Source of the DNA: Spirochaetales bacterium
GTDB taxonomy: Bacteria; Spirochaetota; Spirochaetia; Sphaerochaetales; Sphaerochaetaceae
Assembly (NCBI GenBank): GCA_017632495.1
Contig: JAGBRG010000210.1
Span: 1-19,524, forward strand
Reading direction: 5' to 3'
Length of the DNA: 19,524 nt
Of this stretch, positions 1 through 7,387 are shown in pieces; position 1 is the first letter of the stretch; the number at the start of each line of letters is the position of its first letter. The notes beneath the pieces are model-generated. The model was given only the letters and a program-made list of their open reading frames with translations. It was not told the origin of the DNA and searched no databases. Both the position numbers and the translations under genes were made by a program.

Positions 1-514
1 GGTACGAAGTTCCGTTTCCTATGATGATCTGGTCTGCGGAGCATGAGATTCCCTTGTGGTTGTAGACATAGTCTGAAATGGAAAGCCTTATATCCTCATC
101 GCCCATGTTCTGTCCGCTCTGACCCAGAATCGATATGTTCTTTCCGCTTAAAGTTTCCCTGTAAAGCTGCCTGAGGGTACTGTATGGAAAAAGAGAGCTG
201 TCGATAAGGTTTGCAGACAGGTTCCTGCCTTGTGCCTTGGGTTCCTCTTTCTTGGGCTGGAGCCTTCTTCCTGCCGGAAGGAGACTGGGAATGGGGGATT
301 CGAAATTGGCGACATAGTAGCCGCTGCGCTCACGGGAGTTTATGTAGCCTTCTGAAAGAAGAAGAGAATATGCTCCCAAGACAGTATTTCTACTGACACC
401 GTTTTCTTCGGCACAGTGTCTTACAGAGGGCATTTTGCTTCCCGCCTTGAGACGGCCGGTTCTTATCTCATCTGTGAATTTAGAGTAAAGACCTTCATAA
501 AGGGAATCACGCAT
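1..514 (-). CDS. MocR/PdxR-type GntR-family regulator with aminotransferase-like domain (partial, C-terminus off the window)
   Basis: The 171 visible residues begin MRDSLYEGLYSKFTDEIRTG and form a GntR winged helix-turn-helix: a KMPSVRHCAEENGVSRNTV stretch at about residues 28-46, then AYSLLLSEGYINSRERSGYYV. A linker of roughly 45 residues follows, and then the start of a fold-type I aminotransferase domain (LGQSGQNMGDEDIRLSISDYV, ending near IIIGNGTSY where the sequence runs out). This architecture is the MocR family, whose members bind pyridoxal phosphate and often control vitamin B6 genes. It is divergent from a pyridoxal/pyridoxamine kinase gene 79 bp away; Salmonella PtsJ is a MocR protein that controls pdxK, so control of the neighbouring kinase is the likely job (inference). 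The ATG at 514 directly follows a good -10 box and has no Shine-Dalgarno, so the mRNA may be leaderless. The next in-frame Met lies inside the helix-turn-helix and is an unlikely start. Confidence 0.88.
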   Translation of the reverse strand, partial: MRDSLYEGLYSKFTDEIRTGRLKAGSKMPSVRHCAEENGVSRNTVLGAYSLLLSEGYINSRERSGYYVANFESPIPSLLPAGRRLQPKKEEPKAQGRNLSANLIDSSLFPYSTLRQLYRETLSGKNISILGQSGQNMGDEDIRLSISDYVYNHKGISCSADQIIIGNGTSY

Positions 515-520
515 GAGAAG

Positions 521-550
521 ATTATACTGTACCCATAAAAATAGTGTAAA
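521..550 (-). promoter_or_regulatory. Promoter of the MocR gene, predicted leaderless
   Basis: Read on the minus strand, TTTACA (550-545) and TATAAT (526-521) are separated by 18 bp. With the usual spacing the +1 falls on 514, the A of the ATG. No ribosome binding site can therefore be present on this transcript. Confidence 0.6.
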
Positions 551-588
551 CTGTTTCTTTATTTGATTACAGATTTTTTCTACAGTTT
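548..588. promoter_or_regulatory. Candidate operator between the MocR gene and the kinase gene
   Basis: AAACTGT (548-554) and ACAGTTT (582-588) are a perfect 7-bp inverted repeat with a 27-bp spacer. A further ACTGT lies at 526-530 and an ACAG at 569-572. The left arm overlaps the -35 box of the MocR promoter, and the right arm ends 5 bp before the kinase ATG. This placement suits a regulator acting on both genes. No clear sigma-70 promoter for the kinase gene was found. Confidence 0.35.
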
Positions 589-593
589 CAGCC

Positions 594-1451
594 ATGAAGA
601 GAATAGTAACCATCCAGGACATTTCATGTGTGGGAAAATGCTCCCTCACAGTAGCACTTCCGATCATCTCGGCCATGGGCGTTGAGACAGCCATAATTCC
701 TACCGCCGTTCTTTCGACGCACACAATGTTCAAGGGCTTCACGTTCAGAGACCTTACATCTGACATCAAGCCGATCATGGAGCATTGGCAGAAAGAGGGC
801 ATAGGTTTTGATGCCATCTACACGGGCTATCTGGGATCTTTTGAGCAGATCGATCTGATGAAGGACCTTTTCTCCAGATTCAGGGGCAAGGGCACCACGG
901 TCATCGTGGATCCGTGCATGGCAGACAACGGAAAGCTGTATCCGGGCTTTACCGAGGCCTTTGCAAAGGCCATGGCAGGGCTCTGCTCACAGGCTGACAT
1001 CATCGTTCCCAACCTCACAGAGGCCAGCTTCATGCTGGGAATCCCTTACAAGGCTGCAGGAAGCTACGACCTGACCTATATCGAGGACCTTCTGAAGAAG
1101 CTTGCCGCACTGGGTGCAAAAGAGGTTGTTCTGAAAGGCATTGAGCTTCCCGGAAAGAAGGGTAAGATCGGAATTGCCTCCTACAATGCTAAGACAAAGC
1201 AGATTTCGTGGTATTTCCATACCAAGATGAGCACAAGCTTCCACGGAACAGGCGATATTTTCGCAAGCGTTCTGACCGGAGCTCTGGTGAGAGGTCTTTC
1301 ACTTGAAAAGGCCTATGCTCTTGCAGGAGATTTTGTCGTACAGTCAATCAAGAAGACTCTCAGCCACAAGGACCACAACACATACGGTGTGGATTTCGAG
1401 GCCGCATTCCCGACACTGGTAAGAAGGCTGGAGAGAGAGCTTAAAGCTTAA
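594..1451 (+). CDS. pdxK: Pyridoxal/pyridoxamine kinase (vitamin B6 salvage)
   Basis: This 285-residue protein is a ribokinase-fold (PfkB superfamily) vitamin B6 kinase. It phosphorylates pyridoxal, pyridoxamine or pyridoxine with ATP to give the 5'-phosphates used to make PLP. It shows the expected order of motifs: an N-terminal substrate region (SCVGKCSLTVALPIISAMG), VDPCMADNGK at 105-114, NLTEA at 140-144, and the catalytic anion-hole motif GTGD at 218-221 with D221 as the base. Length matches the family. The start at 594 has no clear Shine-Dalgarno, but the sequence from residue 2 onward is typical of the family. It lies divergently next to a MocR regulator, which supports the B6 role. 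Its stop codon overlaps that of proB on the other strand. Which B6 vitamer is preferred cannot be read from the sequence; pdxY is the alternative name for close homologues. Confidence 0.9.
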   Translation: MKRIVTIQDISCVGKCSLTVALPIISAMGVETAIIPTAVLSTHTMFKGFTFRDLTSDIKPIMEHWQKEGIGFDAIYTGYLGSFEQIDLMKDLFSRFRGKGTTVIVDPCMADNGKLYPGFTEAFAKAMAGLCSQADIIVPNLTEASFMLGIPYKAAGSYDLTYIEDLLKKLAALGAKEVVLKGIELPGKKGKIGIASYNAKTKQISWYFHTKMSTSFHGTGDIFASVLTGALVRGLSLEKAYALAGDFVVQSIKKTLSHKDHNTYGVDFEAAFPTLVRRLERELKA

Positions 1452-2560
1452 TTGATATAAATCGAATCCTCAGGTCTGAAGACTACTTTAGGGACATCGC
1501 CGAGCATCTTGGCGATGTCTTTTGTACTGCGCCCCATGATTCTCAGAAGGTCTGATGAGTTGAAGCCCGTTATGGCCTTCATTATCACATTTCCGTCGGG
1601 GGATTTGACCTCAATCACATCACCGTCATTGAACACACCGTTCACATCCCTGATTCCTGAAGGAAGAAGGGACTTGTGACCCACTGTCAGGGCCTTTTCG
1701 GCTCCTTCATCCACTGTCACAGAACCTGCTGCCGATGTGTTGTAAATCCACCTCTGTCTCTGCGCAAGGCGCTTTTCAGGCAGAATGTATGTTCCTATGT
1801 TCTCCCCAAGGACGCTGCGGATCAGAGCATCTTTTTCATAGCCTGAGACAATGATGGTTCCGCATCCGCCTTTCTGGGCAATCTGGGCGGCAAGGAGCTT
1901 TGTCTTCATTCCGCCTGTGGAGAAAGTGCTTCCGGCGCCCTTGGCGTAGCCGAAGACTTCGCTTGTAAGCTCAGGAATCTCATCAATAAGCTTGGCATTA
2001 GGGTCGGTTTTGGGATTGCCCGTGTAGACACCGTCTATGTCTGTCATAAGGACCAGAAGGTCGGCATCGATCTTGGATGCTACATAGGCTGACATGCGGT
2101 CGTTGTCTCCGAAGACATTGTTGATCTCAGATGTTGAGACAACGTCGTTTTCATTGAAGACGGGAACAACCTTGAGCTGCAATAGCGTTGTCACGGCAGC
2201 TCTCATGTTGTTGTAGCCTGTTCTGTTGTTAAGGACGTTTCTGGTAATCAGAACCTGGCCACAAAGCAGTTTGTGCTTTGAAAAAGACTCCTGGTATGCT
2301 GTCATCAGAAGAGGGTTTCCGATGGAGGCGCAGGCCTGTCTGAGAGGAATATGCTTTACGGGGTTGTTGTGCTTCAGGGCTTTGGCGCCCATTCCTATTG
2401 CTCCTGAAGAGACAAGAATCACGTTGTAGCCAAGCTCGATAAGATGAGCCACCTGGCGCGCAATGTCGTCGATTCTGGCCTTGTCTATTCCGGTTTTGGA
2501 GGAAAGAAGGTTGGTTCCCACCTTCACGACAACTGTCTTGATTCTTCCCAGATCTCGCAT
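1448..2560 (-). CDS. proB: Glutamate 5-kinase
   Basis: The 370-residue enzyme makes gamma-glutamyl phosphate from glutamate and ATP, the first step of proline synthesis. The amino-acid kinase domain covers about residues 8-260 (VVKVGTNLL at 11-19, SSGAIGMG at 51-58, FNENDVVST at 135-143, GDNDRMSAYVASKI at 151-164, STGGMKTK at 214-221). A C-terminal PUA domain occupies about 278-352 (GSVTVDEGAEKAL onward). Length is close to that of E. coli ProB, which is under feedback control by proline. The frame is open further upstream to 2644, inside proA, but ATG 2560 is preferred: it has AAGGAG 8 bases upstream and forms a TGATG overlap with the proA stop, implying translational coupling. It is last in the proC-proA-proB operon. 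Confidence 0.96.
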   Translation of the reverse strand: MRDLGRIKTVVVKVGTNLLSSKTGIDKARIDDIARQVAHLIELGYNVILVSSGAIGMGAKALKHNNPVKHIPLRQACASIGNPLLMTAYQESFSKHKLLCGQVLITRNVLNNRTGYNNMRAAVTTLLQLKVVPVFNENDVVSTSEINNVFGDNDRMSAYVASKIDADLLVLMTDIDGVYTGNPKTDPNAKLIDEIPELTSEVFGYAKGAGSTFSTGGMKTKLLAAQIAQKGGCGTIIVSGYEKDALIRSVLGENIGTYILPEKRLAQRQRWIYNTSAAGSVTVDEGAEKALTVGHKSLLPSGIRDVNGVFNDGDVIEVKSPDGNVIMKAITGFNSSDLLRIMGRSTKDIAKMLGDVPKVVFRPEDSIYIN

Positions 2561-3855
2561 CAGATCAGCTCCTTGTGATGAAAGCTCTTTCCGTTTTCTC
2601 CGCTGTATTCGGCCACTGTCTGGCCCTGTCCGCGCAGAATCCACTTTGTGGTCATAAGTCCTTCCAGGCCAACAGGTCCTCTTGCGTGGAACTTTGATGT
2701 GGAGATTCCAACCTCAGCACCAAGACCGAATCTGAAGCCGTCAGCGAATCTTGTGGAGCAGTTTACAAACACATCTGCGCTGTCCACCTTTGCGATAAAG
2801 TAGTCGGCGTTCTTCTTGTCCTTGGTAAGAATTGCATCGGTATGATGCGAGCCGTGACTCTGAATGTGGTCAACAGCTTCCTGGACAGACGAGACAACCT
2901 TGACTGCACATTCAAGGCCGAGGTACTCGGTATGAAAATCGTCTTCTGTGGCAGGGACGGAGCCCGGCATCAGAGGCAAGGCAGTCTTGTCGGCATGGAC
3001 AGTCACACCGCTATCTGAAAAAGCCTTTGAAAGCATGGGAAGGAAGGTGGGGGCAATGTCTTTGTGAACAAGAAAAGTCTCAGTTGCGTTGCATGCGGCA
3101 GGATACTGGATCTTGGCATCAAGGCAGACCTTCACGGCCTCATTTAAGTCGGCGCTTTTGTCAACATATGTGGCACAGATTCCGTCGGAGTGTCCGATTA
3201 CCGGAATTCTTGTATTTTCCATTACATGGCGCACAAAGGCATTGGAGCCTCTGGGTATCAGAAGATCCACATAGCCTTCGGCTTTTAAAAGTGTATCCAC
3301 ATCCTCGTGGCTTTCTATCCCCATGATCCAGTCCGACCCGAATGAAAGGTCCTTGGTGGCATCCTTGATGATTGAAATCAGGGTCCTATTTGACCTTGCA
3401 GCCTCACGCCCTCCCTTGAGGATGACGGCGTTTGCAGATCTCAGGGCCAGCCCTGCAATCTGAACCAGGGCATCGGGGCGGGCCTCGAAGATCATTCCTA
3501 TGACTCCGATCGGAAAGGTTCTCTTTTCAAGAACAAAACCCGGATCAAGCTCGCGCTTTTCACGCACCCTTCCTATGGGGTCCTTTTGCTCGGAAAGCTC
3601 TGAAAGCCCCTTGGTCACAGCCTTAAGTTTATCTTCTGAAAACAGGAGCCTGTGAAGGATTGAATCGGGAATTCCTGATGCCTTAGCATCGTCCAGATCT
3701 GCACGGTTCTGTGAAAAAATAAGGTCTTTGTTGGCTTTCAGGGCATCGGAAACAAGCTTCAGTGCCTTCTTTCTTTCTTCGTCACTTGAGACGGAAAGAA
3801 CAGAGGCGCTTGTTCTGACTTTTGAAAATGATTCGAAAAGCTTTGAGTCTTTCAT
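2560..3855 (-). CDS. proA: Glutamate-5-semialdehyde dehydrogenase (gamma-glutamyl phosphate reductase)
   Basis: The 431-residue protein belongs to the aldehyde dehydrogenase superfamily and reduces gamma-glutamyl phosphate with NADPH to glutamate-5-semialdehyde, the second step of proline synthesis. Visible motifs are FPIGVIGMIFEARPDAL (114-130), ILKGGREA (145-152), PRGSNAFV (201-208), GHSDGICATYVD (221-232) and the catalytic-cysteine stretch YPAACNATET, with C255 the probable nucleophile. Near the C-terminus RFADGFRFGLGAEVGIST and the RGPVGLEGL block are conserved. Full family length. The ATG at 3855 overlaps the proC stop in an ATGA, and the stop overlaps the proB start, so the three genes are translated as one unit. 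ProA and ProB of other bacteria form a complex that passes on the unstable intermediate. Confidence 0.97.
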   Translation of the reverse strand: MKDSKLFESFSKVRTSASVLSVSSDEERKKALKLVSDALKANKDLIFSQNRADLDDAKASGIPDSILHRLLFSEDKLKAVTKGLSELSEQKDPIGRVREKRELDPGFVLEKRTFPIGVIGMIFEARPDALVQIAGLALRSANAVILKGGREAARSNRTLISIIKDATKDLSFGSDWIMGIESHEDVDTLLKAEGYVDLLIPRGSNAFVRHVMENTRIPVIGHSDGICATYVDKSADLNEAVKVCLDAKIQYPAACNATETFLVHKDIAPTFLPMLSKAFSDSGVTVHADKTALPLMPGSVPATEDDFHTEYLGLECAVKVVSSVQEAVDHIQSHGSHHTDAILTKDKKNADYFIAKVDSADVFVNCSTRFADGFRFGLGAEVGISTSKFHARGPVGLEGLMTTKWILRGQGQTVAEYSGENGKSFHHKELI

Positions 3856-4661
3856 GATCTTTTTTCAAGTTCCTCTGATTTTCTTGCTGCGGCACTTACG
3901 GCAGCAATCACAGAAGCTGCAAAGCCGCCGTCGTTAAGGGCTGCAACGCCTTCGATCGTCGTTCCCTTGGCAGAGCAGACCATGGTCTCAAGGTCCACGG
4001 CATTGCGGCCTGTCTGTTTCTGAAGGTTAGCTGCGCTGAGCATTGTGTCTGCGACTATTGAAAGAGCCTTGGGATAAGGGATGCCTTCACGCACTCCGCC
4101 CATGGCCATCTGGTGCATGAACTCGAACATGTAGGCAATTCCGCTTCCCGAGATTCCGATGAATGCGGAAAAAAGACTTTCATCAAGTTCAAAGGCAGAA
4201 CCTACGGAAGTTGCAACCTCCATGGCGTCCTTTCTGGAGGCCTCGTCAAGGGCCCTTGAATAGGTGACAGCCGTCACAGCATAACCGATCTTGGCGGCGA
4301 TATTGGGCATGAAGCGGGCCACCTTATTCGTGCCCAGATTCTTCTCAAGCTTTTCCAGTGTGACACCGGCTGCGATTGAGATGTAGAAATCCGGCCTGAG
4401 GGAAGCGAGCTTTTCCCAGATCGACGGGAGGACCTGAGGCTTTACGGCAATGATCACGATATGTGAACCTTTTGCCTCCTCCATTGATGAAAGAACGGTG
4501 ATAGCCTGTCCCTGAGCGACTCTCTGAGCGCTTGGCAGATGGCTGTCATAAACACAGAGATCAATACCTTCAAGCCTGGAAAGTGCTTCGGAAAAAGCTC
4601 CTCCCATGTTACCTGCACCAATGACCGAAACCTTCGGTTTTGCACCGTTAATGCGTTCCAT
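3852..4661 (-). CDS. proC: Pyrroline-5-carboxylate reductase
   Basis: This 269-residue enzyme reduces 1-pyrroline-5-carboxylate to proline with NAD(P)H, the last step of proline synthesis. An N-terminal Rossmann motif is seen (VSVIGAGNMGGAF, residues 11-23), as are IIAVKPQVLPSI and the C-terminal dimerisation domain (SGSGIAYMFEFMHQMAMGGVREGI). The family signature usually written SPGGTTI reads SAKGTTI here, a two-residue departure. The frame extends upstream to 4703, but ATG 4661 is chosen because GGAGG sits 7 bases before it and the protein then has normal length. It is the first gene of the proC-proA-proB operon, divergent from a DHOD-like gene; the stop overlaps proA in ATGA. Confidence 0.95.
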   Translation of the reverse strand: MERINGAKPKVSVIGAGNMGGAFSEALSRLEGIDLCVYDSHLPSAQRVAQGQAITVLSSMEEAKGSHIVIIAVKPQVLPSIWEKLASLRPDFYISIAAGVTLEKLEKNLGTNKVARFMPNIAAKIGYAVTAVTYSRALDEASRKDAMEVATSVGSAFELDESLFSAFIGISGSGIAYMFEFMHQMAMGGVREGIPYPKALSIVADTMLSAANLQKQTGRNAVDLETMVCSAKGTTIEGVAALNDGGFAASVIAAVSAAARKSEELEKRS

Positions 4662-4718
4662 CTTTTTCCTCCGATTGAACTTTATCACAGAGCGTGAGAG
4701 CATGACAATTACAGCTCA

Positions 4719-4757
4719 TATTGTAGTGTATCTTTTACTGATTATTATGTTACAATA
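4719..4757. promoter_or_regulatory. Divergent promoter region of proC and the DHOD-like gene, with a 7-bp dyad
   Basis: TATTGTA (4719-4725) and TACAATA (4751-4757) form a perfect inverted repeat with a 25-bp spacer. On the plus strand TACAAT at 4751-4756 is preceded by TG at 4748-4749, an extended -10 that would place the start about 15 bases before the ATG at 4778. On the minus strand the mirror TACAAT could be the -10 of proC. No convincing -35 was found for either. The symmetry may be an operator or simply two -10 boxes. Confidence 0.4.
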
Positions 4758-4777
4758 CGAATCTAAGGAGCTTTGAA

Positions 4778-5767
4778 ATGCCAGATCTCAGAACATCTTA
4801 CATGGGTCTTTCTCTGAAGAATCCGATTATCGTAGCATCGGGTCCCCTCACAGCATCACTTGATAATCTTAAGAAATGCGAAGATGCGGGTGCAGGTGCC
4901 GTAGTCCTCAAGTCCATCTTCGAGGAGCAGATCAACTACGTCGCAAGCAAGGACGCATCTGTCAATTCCGAATATCTTCAGCAGTCGGACTTCCATGACG
5001 CATTCGGAAGCATGGTCAAGGATTATTACGTTGACCAGTATCTCAAACTCGTCTCCGATGCAAAGGCTGCCTTAAGCATCCCCGTAATTGCCTCAATCAA
5101 CTGCCTTCACATCGATACATGGTCAGAATATGCCAAACGGTTCGAGGCCGTCGGAGCCGATGCTTTAGAGCTGAACTATTATCCCATAGCCTCCCATGCT
5201 TCGGTTTCAGGCGATAAGGTTGAAAAGGAAGCTCTGGCATTCGCAAGAGCCGCAAGGAAGATGACAAAGCTTCCCATCTCGCTGAAGATCGGCTGTGAGT
5301 ATTCCTCTTTGGCATCTCTTATGACGGCCTTTGAGAAGGAGGACATCAACGCCCTGGTTCTTTTCAACCACTTCTTCAGACCTGATATCGACATCCGCGC
5401 CGAAAAAACCTGCGCAGGCCAGATGCTCTCATCTGAATCCGAGTACTATGAGTCTCTCAGATGGATTGCCCTGATGGCTGCAGAGCTTAAGAAGACAGAC
5501 CTTTGCGGCAACACCGGAATCTACAACGCCGATACTGTCATAAAGATGCTTCTTGCAGGAGCCAAGGCGGTTGAGCTGTGTTCTGTTCTTATGAAGAATG
5601 GCCTTGGCACAATCGGAGGCATGATCTGTAAGATCGAACACTGGATGGATGAAAAGGGCTACAAGGCCTTGTCAGACTTCCGCGGAAAGCTTGCCCAGGA
5701 GAACATGGCAGACGGCGCATATTGGGAGCGCACTCAGTACATGAGGACCCTGAACAAAGAAAGCTGA
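4778..5767 (+). CDS. Dihydroorotate dehydrogenase-like TIM-barrel flavoprotein of unknown substrate
   Basis: The 329-residue protein has the fold and many motifs of class 1 dihydroorotate dehydrogenases and PreA: NPIIVASGPLTASLDNLKK (15-33), AGAGAVVLKSIFEEQI (37-52), ASINCLHIDTW, LPISLKIGC, and a C-terminal FMN-phosphate region (GNTGIYNADTVIKMLLAGAKAVELCSVLM, read as two adjoining stretches). However, the loop that in true PyrD reads ELNxSCPN reads ELNYYPIAS around N133, so the catalytic Cys/Ser base is missing. It therefore belongs with the DHOD-like group whose reaction is not known, and it should not be called PyrD. AAGGAG lies 7 bases before the ATG. It is divergent from proC and is followed directly by a terminator, so it is probably transcribed alone. 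No pyrimidine genes are nearby. Confidence 0.8.
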   Translation: MPDLRTSYMGLSLKNPIIVASGPLTASLDNLKKCEDAGAGAVVLKSIFEEQINYVASKDASVNSEYLQQSDFHDAFGSMVKDYYVDQYLKLVSDAKAALSIPVIASINCLHIDTWSEYAKRFEAVGADALELNYYPIASHASVSGDKVEKEALAFARAARKMTKLPISLKIGCEYSSLASLMTAFEKEDINALVLFNHFFRPDIDIRAEKTCAGQMLSSESEYYESLRWIALMAAELKKTDLCGNTGIYNADTVIKMLLAGAKAVELCSVLMKNGLGTIGGMICKIEHWMDEKGYKALSDFRGKLAQENMADGAYWERTQYMRTLNKES

Positions 5768-5781
5768 AACGTATTCAGGAC

Positions 5782-5812
5782 AAAAAAAACCGAGCAAGCG
5801 CTCGGTTTTTTT
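5782..5812. terminator. Bidirectional rho-independent terminator (DHOD-like gene / gdhA)
   Basis: CCGAGC (5790-5795), loop AAGC, GCTCGG (5800-5805), flanked by an A-run on the left and seven T on the right. It follows the DHOD-like stop by 23 bases on the plus strand and the gdhA stop by a similar distance on the minus strand. It can act in both directions. Confidence 0.92.
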
Positions 5813-5828
5813 GTGCCCTGAGTTCTTA

Positions 5829-7166
5829 TCAGTAACCCTGGGCGCACATTGCATCGGCAACCTTCTTAAAGCCTGCGATGTTCGCTCCCTTGATGTAGTC
5901 CACAGAGCCGTCCTTCTGTTTTCCTTCGCGCACACATGCATTGTGGATGTTCACCATAATGTCGTGAAGCTTGTTGTCAACTTCTTCGGCTGACCAGGCA
6001 AGGTGCTCTGAGTTCTGGCTCATCTCAAGACCTGAAACTGCAACTCCGCCGGCATTTGCAGCCTTGGAAGGAGCTACAGGAATCTTTGCTTCCTTGAAGA
6101 CTGCAACGGCTTCAGGTGTGCATCCCATGTTGGAAGTCTCAATGACATACTTCACGCCGTTTTTCACCAGGGCTTTTGCATCGGCCTCGCTCAGCTCGTT
6201 CTGATATGCGCATGGCATGGCAATGTCAACAGGAACGCCCCATGGCCTTTCGCCCGGGAAGAACTTGGCGCCGAACTTCTTGGCATAGCCTGCAAGATCT
6301 CCGCTGTTTGTGGCTCTCATCATGAGCATGTAGTTCCATTTCTCCTCGGAGTTGACACCGTCCTCGTCAAGGACATAGCCCTTGGAACCTGAGATTGTGA
6401 CGACCTTGGCTCCCATCTGGGTGGCCTTCATCGCGGCACCCCAGGCAACGTTTCCGTAGCCGGAGATCGAGACCCTCTTGCCCTCGATTCTATCGCCGAA
6501 GTCCTTCAGAAGCTCCTGGGCATAGTAAAGGGCACCGAAGCCTGTTGCCTCAGGTCTGATGAGTGATCCTCCCCACTCAAGACCCTTTCCGGTAAGAACG
6601 CCTGTGTTTTCATCACGGATGCGTTTGTACTGTCCGTACAAAAATCCTATTTCTCTTCCGCCGACTCCGACATCACCTGCCGGGACATCGGTCGAAGGAC
6701 CTATGTGCTTGAAAAGCTCCGTCATGAAAGAGCGGCAGAATCTCATGATCTCGTCGTCAGACTTGCCCTTCGGTGAGAAGTCAGAGCCGCCTTTTCCTCC
6801 GCCCATCGGCAGTGTTGTAAGAGAATTCTTGAATGTCTGCTCAAAACCGAGGAACTTAAGCGTTCCGAGTGTCACGTTCGAGTGGAATCTCAGACCGCCC
6901 TTGTAGGGACCGATAGCATTGTTGAACTGAACACGCCATCCTCTGTTGACCTGGATTTCGTGATTGTCATCTTCCCATTCGACCTTGAACTCCACGATTC
7001 TGTTGGGAACAACGATTCTGTCCAGAATCTTGTTCTTAAGGTACATCGGGTTTGCGTTGACTGTGTCTATGACAGATGCAACAATCTCGCTTGCTGCCTG
7101 GATGAATTCGGGCTGTGCAGGATTCTTCTGCTCAAGCTCCGCCATGAACTTCTTGTAATTGTACAT
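5829..7166 (-). CDS. gdhA: NADP-type glutamate dehydrogenase
   Basis: The 445-residue enzyme interconverts 2-oxoglutarate, ammonium and NAD(P)H with glutamate; in anaerobes of this type it serves mainly ammonium assimilation. Length and sequence fit the hexameric bacterial GDH of about 445-450 residues. Seen are NRGWRVQFNNAIGPYKGGLRFH (two substrate-binding blocks around 74-95), PMGGGKGGSDF (120-130, K125 catalytic lysine), PAGDVGVGGREIG (162-174, D165) and a Rossmann motif SGYGNVAWGA in the C-terminal coenzyme domain. NADP rather than NAD preference is inferred from subfamily resemblance only. The ATG at 7166 follows AGGAGG closely. The gene stands alone between a terminator and a long control region. 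It supplies the glutamate used by the proline operon nearby, though the two are separately transcribed. Confidence 0.96.
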   Translation of the reverse strand: MYNYKKFMAELEQKNPAQPEFIQAASEIVASVIDTVNANPMYLKNKILDRIVVPNRIVEFKVEWEDDNHEIQVNRGWRVQFNNAIGPYKGGLRFHSNVTLGTLKFLGFEQTFKNSLTTLPMGGGKGGSDFSPKGKSDDEIMRFCRSFMTELFKHIGPSTDVPAGDVGVGGREIGFLYGQYKRIRDENTGVLTGKGLEWGGSLIRPEATGFGALYYAQELLKDFGDRIEGKRVSISGYGNVAWGAAMKATQMGAKVVTISGSKGYVLDEDGVNSEEKWNYMLMMRATNSGDLAGYAKKFGAKFFPGERPWGVPVDIAMPCAYQNELSEADAKALVKNGVKYVIETSNMGCTPEAVAVFKEAKIPVAPSKAANAGGVAVSGLEMSQNSEHLAWSAEEVDNKLHDIMVNIHNACVREGKQKDGSVDYIKGANIAGFKKVADAMCAQGY

Positions 7167-7185
7167 AGGAGCCTCCTGAGAACTG

Positions 7186-7215
7186 TTAATAGCACTTTTT
7201 CAAGATTTTATTCAA
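7186..7215 (-). promoter_or_regulatory. Predicted gdhA promoter
   Basis: On the minus strand TTGAAT (7215-7210) and TATTAA (7191-7186) are 18 bp apart. Transcription would start near 7179, giving a leader of about 13 bases that just includes the AGGAGG ribosome binding site. Confidence 0.5.
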
Positions 7216-7387
7216 TAGGAGAAAAAGATGCATTTTCTGCAAATTTATGCTTTTCATACGCGTTCTGTATGCGATTTTTGAACAAAAATGAATAACGTTT
7301 CATTTTGTTGCATAATTATTATCAGCGTTATTTCGTTGTTTCACAAAAGAATGGCATGTGATTCTGTTGCTGTTATAAGGACATAGT

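Noticed and set aside
2561..2644. N-terminal extension of ProB to an ATG at 2644
   Set aside because: The extension is not conserved-looking, lies inside proA, and ATG 2560 has a good Shine-Dalgarno and the stop-start overlap.
6559..6906. 115-codon plus-strand open frame inside gdhA
   Set aside because: Proline- and serine-rich antisense translation of a highly conserved gene.
7166..7178. Palindrome AGGAGGCTCCT over the gdhA ribosome site, as a possible translational switch
   Set aside because: The two halves are adjacent with a one-base centre, so they cannot fold back on themselves as a hairpin in RNA; more likely a chance palindrome.
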